Part shown: positions 55,131 through 58,299 of the stretch, piece by piece
How the letters are laid out: each line of letters begins with the position of its first letter
Numbering within the stretch: position 1 is the stretch's first letter
Source of the DNA: Thalassolituus marinus
Lineage (GTDB): Bacteria > Pseudomonadota > Gammaproteobacteria > Pseudomonadales > Oceanobacteraceae
Direction: 5' to 3'
Assembly: GCF_020320395.1 (NCBI RefSeq)
Contig: NZ_JAEDAH010000051.1
Span: 1-58,299 of the forward strand
DNA length: 58,299 bases
Position numbers and translations under genes: made by a program
Notes under the pieces: model-generated
The model's database searches: none
What the model was told of the DNA's origin: nothing
Seen by the model: only the letters and a program-made list of their open reading frames with translations

Positions 55131-58129
55131 TTAGCACCCAGAATTACAAACTGGCCATCAGAGAAACGAACAACATAAACACCGTCACGCTCTTCACGAA
55201 TTACACCTACCAGGTATCCACGATAATTGACGTAGCCAACGGCGCGACAGTCACTGGCATTGCTCTGATCACGATTAATAATGCCGCAAGGCTGATCTGT
55301 ACCGTCCACTCCATAATTAACGTCACCGGAGATCATGGCACCCAGTGCTTCCCCCTCTTCTGCAAACAGCGTCACGCCGCCACGATAGATAGCCAGATCG
55401 GACACTTCATAGGCCACAGAGCCCGAATCATCGATACCAACAGCGTACGCAAGATAAAGACTTTGAGCACTGGACCCGGTTGGAATCGGGCCTACCGTGT
55501 ACTCATAGTCATAACCTGCAGAAATACCCACCTCCCATTCATCCTTGGTTTCACGCGATAAATTCATATCGACAATCGCCAGTGGCAATCGAGAAAATGA
55601 GGATGAAACGGAGCTCAGACAGTCAGCGGCTGAGCACTCAACCAACTCCTGACCAACACGCAGATTGAGATCAGTGATCCCCTGGGTAAATACAGCTTCA
55701 AGCTCACCATTCAGTGTCTCATCTGTACCATCCGTACGTAACACGGCTTTTCCGGCAGAATCTGTATTAAACAGAATCCGGTAGGCTCCCCGCGACGGGA
55801 TAGAGAACAGACCGAGGTAATCCTCATCAACCAACTGCTGAATGGTCATATTTTCATCCAGCTCAACCACTGTCGTACAGGTATCTGTCTCTCGTACACC
55901 ACCGGCCAGTTCATTTACCGAACACTTACGGACACCCGGATTACCAAGATCATCTGACGAAAAGAGTTCAAGTCGGTTAATGCCATAACCATTAATATTC
56001 ACTTCTATATAGTCAGCAGTGCGATAGACATCGTTGTCCGAGGCGTCCGTTCCGTACAACACACTGGCGGCGTACACTACTCGATAAGAAAACAGGCCAT
56101 TTTCAATGAGTCCCGCTTCGTAACCTTCACGAACACGGAAAAAATCATCCGCTTCCGGCCACAGAGAGTCCGAGTAGTAATTGGCAGCGTTGGCAGAAGT
56201 AGCAGTTAATGTCGCTTCTGATTTATCACCAAGAGTCAGCGTTTCGCCACTTTCAGTAAGCTTGCCTTCACCCTCTCCCTGAGCAAGGACACTCAGAGAA
56301 ACATCAGTCAGGTTATAGTGATACGGCGAATTGCCACCGCCTGCGATGGTCAGATCGTCGCGGACACCGATAAGACTTACATCCACATACAGGTCGAATG
56401 TCTGTGTAGTGTCAGAAACGGTGACCGGAACGGAAACGTATGGCCAGAAGAAGTTAAAGCCCAGTGGCTCTACACATTCACTGCAAACCGGCAGCGTATC
56501 TGTCTGGCTATCCGCCACATAAGTGAGCGGAATCCGGGAATACGGTTCGGAGTAAACGATGCGCATGAATGGGGAGTTTTCAACATCCTCGCCATAATCA
56601 TTCTGGGTAACCAGTGGTGCGAATTCGATACTGACACTTTGCACTGTACCTGCACCATCGTTGTAGGTAGTTGACAGGATGCCGGATGAAATGGCGATAT
56701 CGAAGGCGTAGAACTTGCCATCATCAGTCTTAACCGAATCTTCTTCCGTACCGGCAACAGTCAGCGTAATACCACTCAGGATCAGACTCTGCTGAGCAGC
56801 GTTATAACGACCATCGGCACAGCCGGAATTAATACAGGTGATAAGCGCAAGCGATGCATCACGCAGCTCATTCATTGCCTGATTCAATGCCGGTGCCGCA
56901 CCTTTATAAACAACATTGAGTGCGTCGTAATACTCAACTGTTTTAGCGACGTAAGCCGGATCGATAAAGCTGTGTACACAATCTGTAGCGGACTGATCTG
57001 TACCACTGGCACAGGTATCAGGATCATCACCCTTGTAGTTCACCAGCCGCTCGTTCAGATCCTCTACAAAGGTCTTCGCGTAGTTAATGCGATCAAGCCA
57101 CTTTTCTACGGTTTCCGAAGTGACATTAACATTAGTCAACTGGCCATCAACGAGTCCGGCACGCAGGTTGGCAATGCGATCCAGAGCAGTATCCACCGAA
57201 GACGGCACTTTATAGGAGCGGGACTTCAGATAATCGCGATTGTTTTTAAGAATGTCATAGGCGGCAGCGTAAATAGCATCAAGACTGTAATCAGAACCAC
57301 CCTTCTGATACAGCTGGCCCTGGCGCTGCAGCAACTCACTGACGAGTCCGTATACCCACTCGCTTTCGGTCACGCCCGCTTTTTTTGCCAATGACTGGGA
57401 GGCCGATGCTAATGCTCCGTAAAAAGCAGCTTCGACCTCCTGAGCAGAATCCAGTCCAGAATCTTCATTCAGCTTTGCCGGCTCAAGCGCGGTGACCGAG
57501 ATAATATCCGACACATCAAACATAGAACCTATCCACAGGTTAGCTCGTTCAATGGTGAAGGGACTGTATATGCCGGTTCGCGCGGTAGATGGCGATTCGC
57601 CTTCAGATCCGCTGGTATCAATATAACTGGTATATGCGAAAGCACTGGCCAGATGAGTCAGCCAGTTAACATTAATTCGCATATTATCTTCAGCAGCACC
57701 GACAGAGGCGCGCAACTCAGCGTCATCCGGCAACGCTTTCTCAGCAAGGTATGCCCAGTCAGATGCGCAGCCACTAACCACCTGACAACGTACAGTTGTC
57801 TCCGACGAGTCTTTAGGCAGAGCAATCAGGGTCATTGCCTTGCCAACATAGTCGCTATCGATTTCTACGGAGTAATAAGCTTTTGAGGTAGAGGTCGCCT
57901 TATCGCCAACATAGACCTCTTTATAGTCATCGTTGATCTCAGTAGTCGTTTGCCCCTGAGAATCAATCGGCACCGCCTGGATAACGGCATTATGAATATT
58001 GGAAGCACCAACATAGCCATTTACAAACTTGTTTGGCTCAACCTTCTGGGAACTGGAGCTGCTGTTACCTGAACATCCAACCAGCACAAAGCCGACCGAT
58101 GCCATCACAAAAAGAGGTGAAAACTTCAT
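55127..58129 (-). CDS. Very large secreted lipoprotein of unknown function
   Basis: No family is recognised. It has 1000 residues. The lipobox is LVGC with C19, followed by S20 (no inner-membrane retention Asp), then a Ser-rich linker, so an outer-membrane lipoprotein is expected. The rest is acidic, beta-rich in its second half, and helical at about 190-430. Apart from C19 it has 14 cysteines in seven closely spaced pairs (CQVVSGC, CASGTDQSATDC, CINSGC, CSEC, C-x14-C, CSAADC, C-x12-C), consistent with local disulfides formed in the periplasm. It has no LysM, Ig or protease motif that I can name. It is the first of five minus-strand genes with the barrel, exeA, gspB and dinG. Its ATG has only a weak ribosome site. 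Confidence 0.85.
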   Translation of the reverse strand: MKFSPLFVMASVGFVLVGCSGNSSSSSQKVEPNKFVNGYVGASNIHNAVIQAVPIDSQGQTTTEINDDYKEVYVGDKATSTSKAYYSVEIDSDYVGKAMTLIALPKDSSETTVRCQVVSGCASDWAYLAEKALPDDAELRASVGAAEDNMRINVNWLTHLASAFAYTSYIDTSGSEGESPSTARTGIYSPFTIERANLWIGSMFDVSDIISVTALEPAKLNEDSGLDSAQEVEAAFYGALASASQSLAKKAGVTESEWVYGLVSELLQRQGQLYQKGGSDYSLDAIYAAAYDILKNNRDYLKSRSYKVPSSVDTALDRIANLRAGLVDGQLTNVNVTSETVEKWLDRINYAKTFVEDLNERLVNYKGDDPDTCASGTDQSATDCVHSFIDPAYVAKTVEYYDALNVVYKGAAPALNQAMNELRDASLALITCINSGCADGRYNAAQQSLILSGITLTVAGTEEDSVKTDDGKFYAFDIAISSGILSTTYNDGAGTVQSVSIEFAPLVTQNDYGEDVENSPFMRIVYSEPYSRIPLTYVADSQTDTLPVCSECVEPLGFNFFWPYVSVPVTVSDTTQTFDLYVDVSLIGVRDDLTIAGGGNSPYHYNLTDVSLSVLAQGEGEGKLTESGETLTLGDKSEATLTATSANAANYYSDSLWPEADDFFRVREGYEAGLIENGLFSYRVVYAASVLYGTDASDNDVYRTADYIEVNINGYGINRLELFSSDDLGNPGVRKCSVNELAGGVRETDTCTTVVELDENMTIQQLVDEDYLGLFSIPSRGAYRILFNTDSAGKAVLRTDGTDETLNGELEAVFTQGITDLNLRVGQELVECSAADCLSSVSSSFSRLPLAIVDMNLSRETKDEWEVGISAGYDYEYTVGPIPTGSSAQSLYLAYAVGIDDSGSVAYEVSDLAIYRGGVTLFAEEGEALGAMISGDVNYGVDGTDQPCGIINRDQSNASDCRAVGYVNYRGYLVGVIREERDGVYVVRFSDGQFVILGAN

Positions 58130-58159
58130 TGTTGTTGTTCTTCTGGTTAGTTACGCACT

Positions 58160-58211
58160 ATTGTAACCCGAGAAGCGCCGAACAAAACATGCATGTCGTG
58201 ATTTACACGAC
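58160..58211 (-). promoter_or_regulatory. Promoter region with palindrome upstream of the lipoprotein gene
   Basis: On the minus strand a TACAAT -10 (58160-58165) about 31 bp before the start, with only a weak -35. Just upstream is a perfect inverted repeat GTCGTG-N5-CACGAC (58195-58211), a plausible operator. It does not match CRP/Vfr spacing. The last 88 bases of the window show nothing else I can name. Confidence 0.4.
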
Positions 58212-58299
58212 GCTGACATAAAAAAAGGTTCATCGCATTTAAGCGTGAAAAATGAGAACGGCAGTAAAATCGGTTAAGTTTGCATTCGCCAAAACCCAA

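Noticed and set aside
1-58299. CRISPR arrays, integrases, phage or toxin-antitoxin genes
   Set aside because: None were seen; no regularly spaced repeats and no recognisable proteins of these types.

Overview
The window is a gene-dense piece of a gammaproteobacterial chromosome with about 42 protein genes and four tRNAs. Gene content and order resemble two separate chromosomal blocks of Pseudomonas (nfuA-metH ... fimL-nhaB-dnaQ-rnhA ... fabI-ppiD-hupB-lon-clpX-clpP-tig ... folD-cysS-glnS-ppiB-lpxH, and murB-ptp-ycaR-lpxK-msbA/exbDB-comEC-lolDC), here joined at lpxH|murB. Moderate GC, NhaB, FimL, an assimilatory CysI with its DUF934 partner and ExeA/GspB point to a marine, Oceanospirillales-like relative of Pseudomonas. 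That placement is an inference from content and recalled gene order, not from a search.

Layout. 1-0.2 kb: end of a short non-autonomous mobile element sitting in the nfuA terminator. 0.2-10.4 kb: nfuA, metH, a MATE exporter, a glycerophosphodiesterase, cysI-DUF934 and a CPA2 antiporter. 10.4-16.2 kb: sohB, a lone SCP2 protein, a membrane protein of unknown role, fimL and nhaB. 16.2-22.3 kb: dnaQ-rnhA-yafS, mltD, an orphan solute-binding protein and fabI. 22.3-31.1 kb: the proteostasis block ppiD, tRNA-Asp, hupB, lon, clpX, clpP, tig, then tRNA-His/Arg/Pro. 31.2-36.6 kb: folD, cysS, glnS, ppiB, lpxH. 36.6-46.9 kb: an envelope block with a tight seven-gene unit exbB-exbD-msbA-lpxK-ycaR-ptp-murB, then comEC, DUF2062, lolD and one lolC/E gene. 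47-49.2 kb: a small secreted protein and an alpha/beta hydrolase with a PilZ-like tail. 49.2-49.9 kb: a complete 644-bp mobile element. 49.9-58.1 kb: five genes on the minus strand (large lipoprotein, beta-barrel, exeA, gspB, dinG).

Most genes are housekeeping. The strongest unusual signal is the 644-bp element. It has 15-bp perfect terminal inverted repeats and a perfect 10-bp target duplication, and it sits exactly in the loop of a rho-independent terminator. A second copy, inverted and cut by the window edge, also appears to sit in a terminator loop (nfuA). No transposase is encoded in the copy seen whole. The second signal is the exeA-gspB operon, which starts with a 1000-residue lipoprotein rich in locally paired cysteines, coupled by a 4-base overlap to an outer-membrane-barrel-like protein. 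This may be an envelope or secretion system that has not been described.
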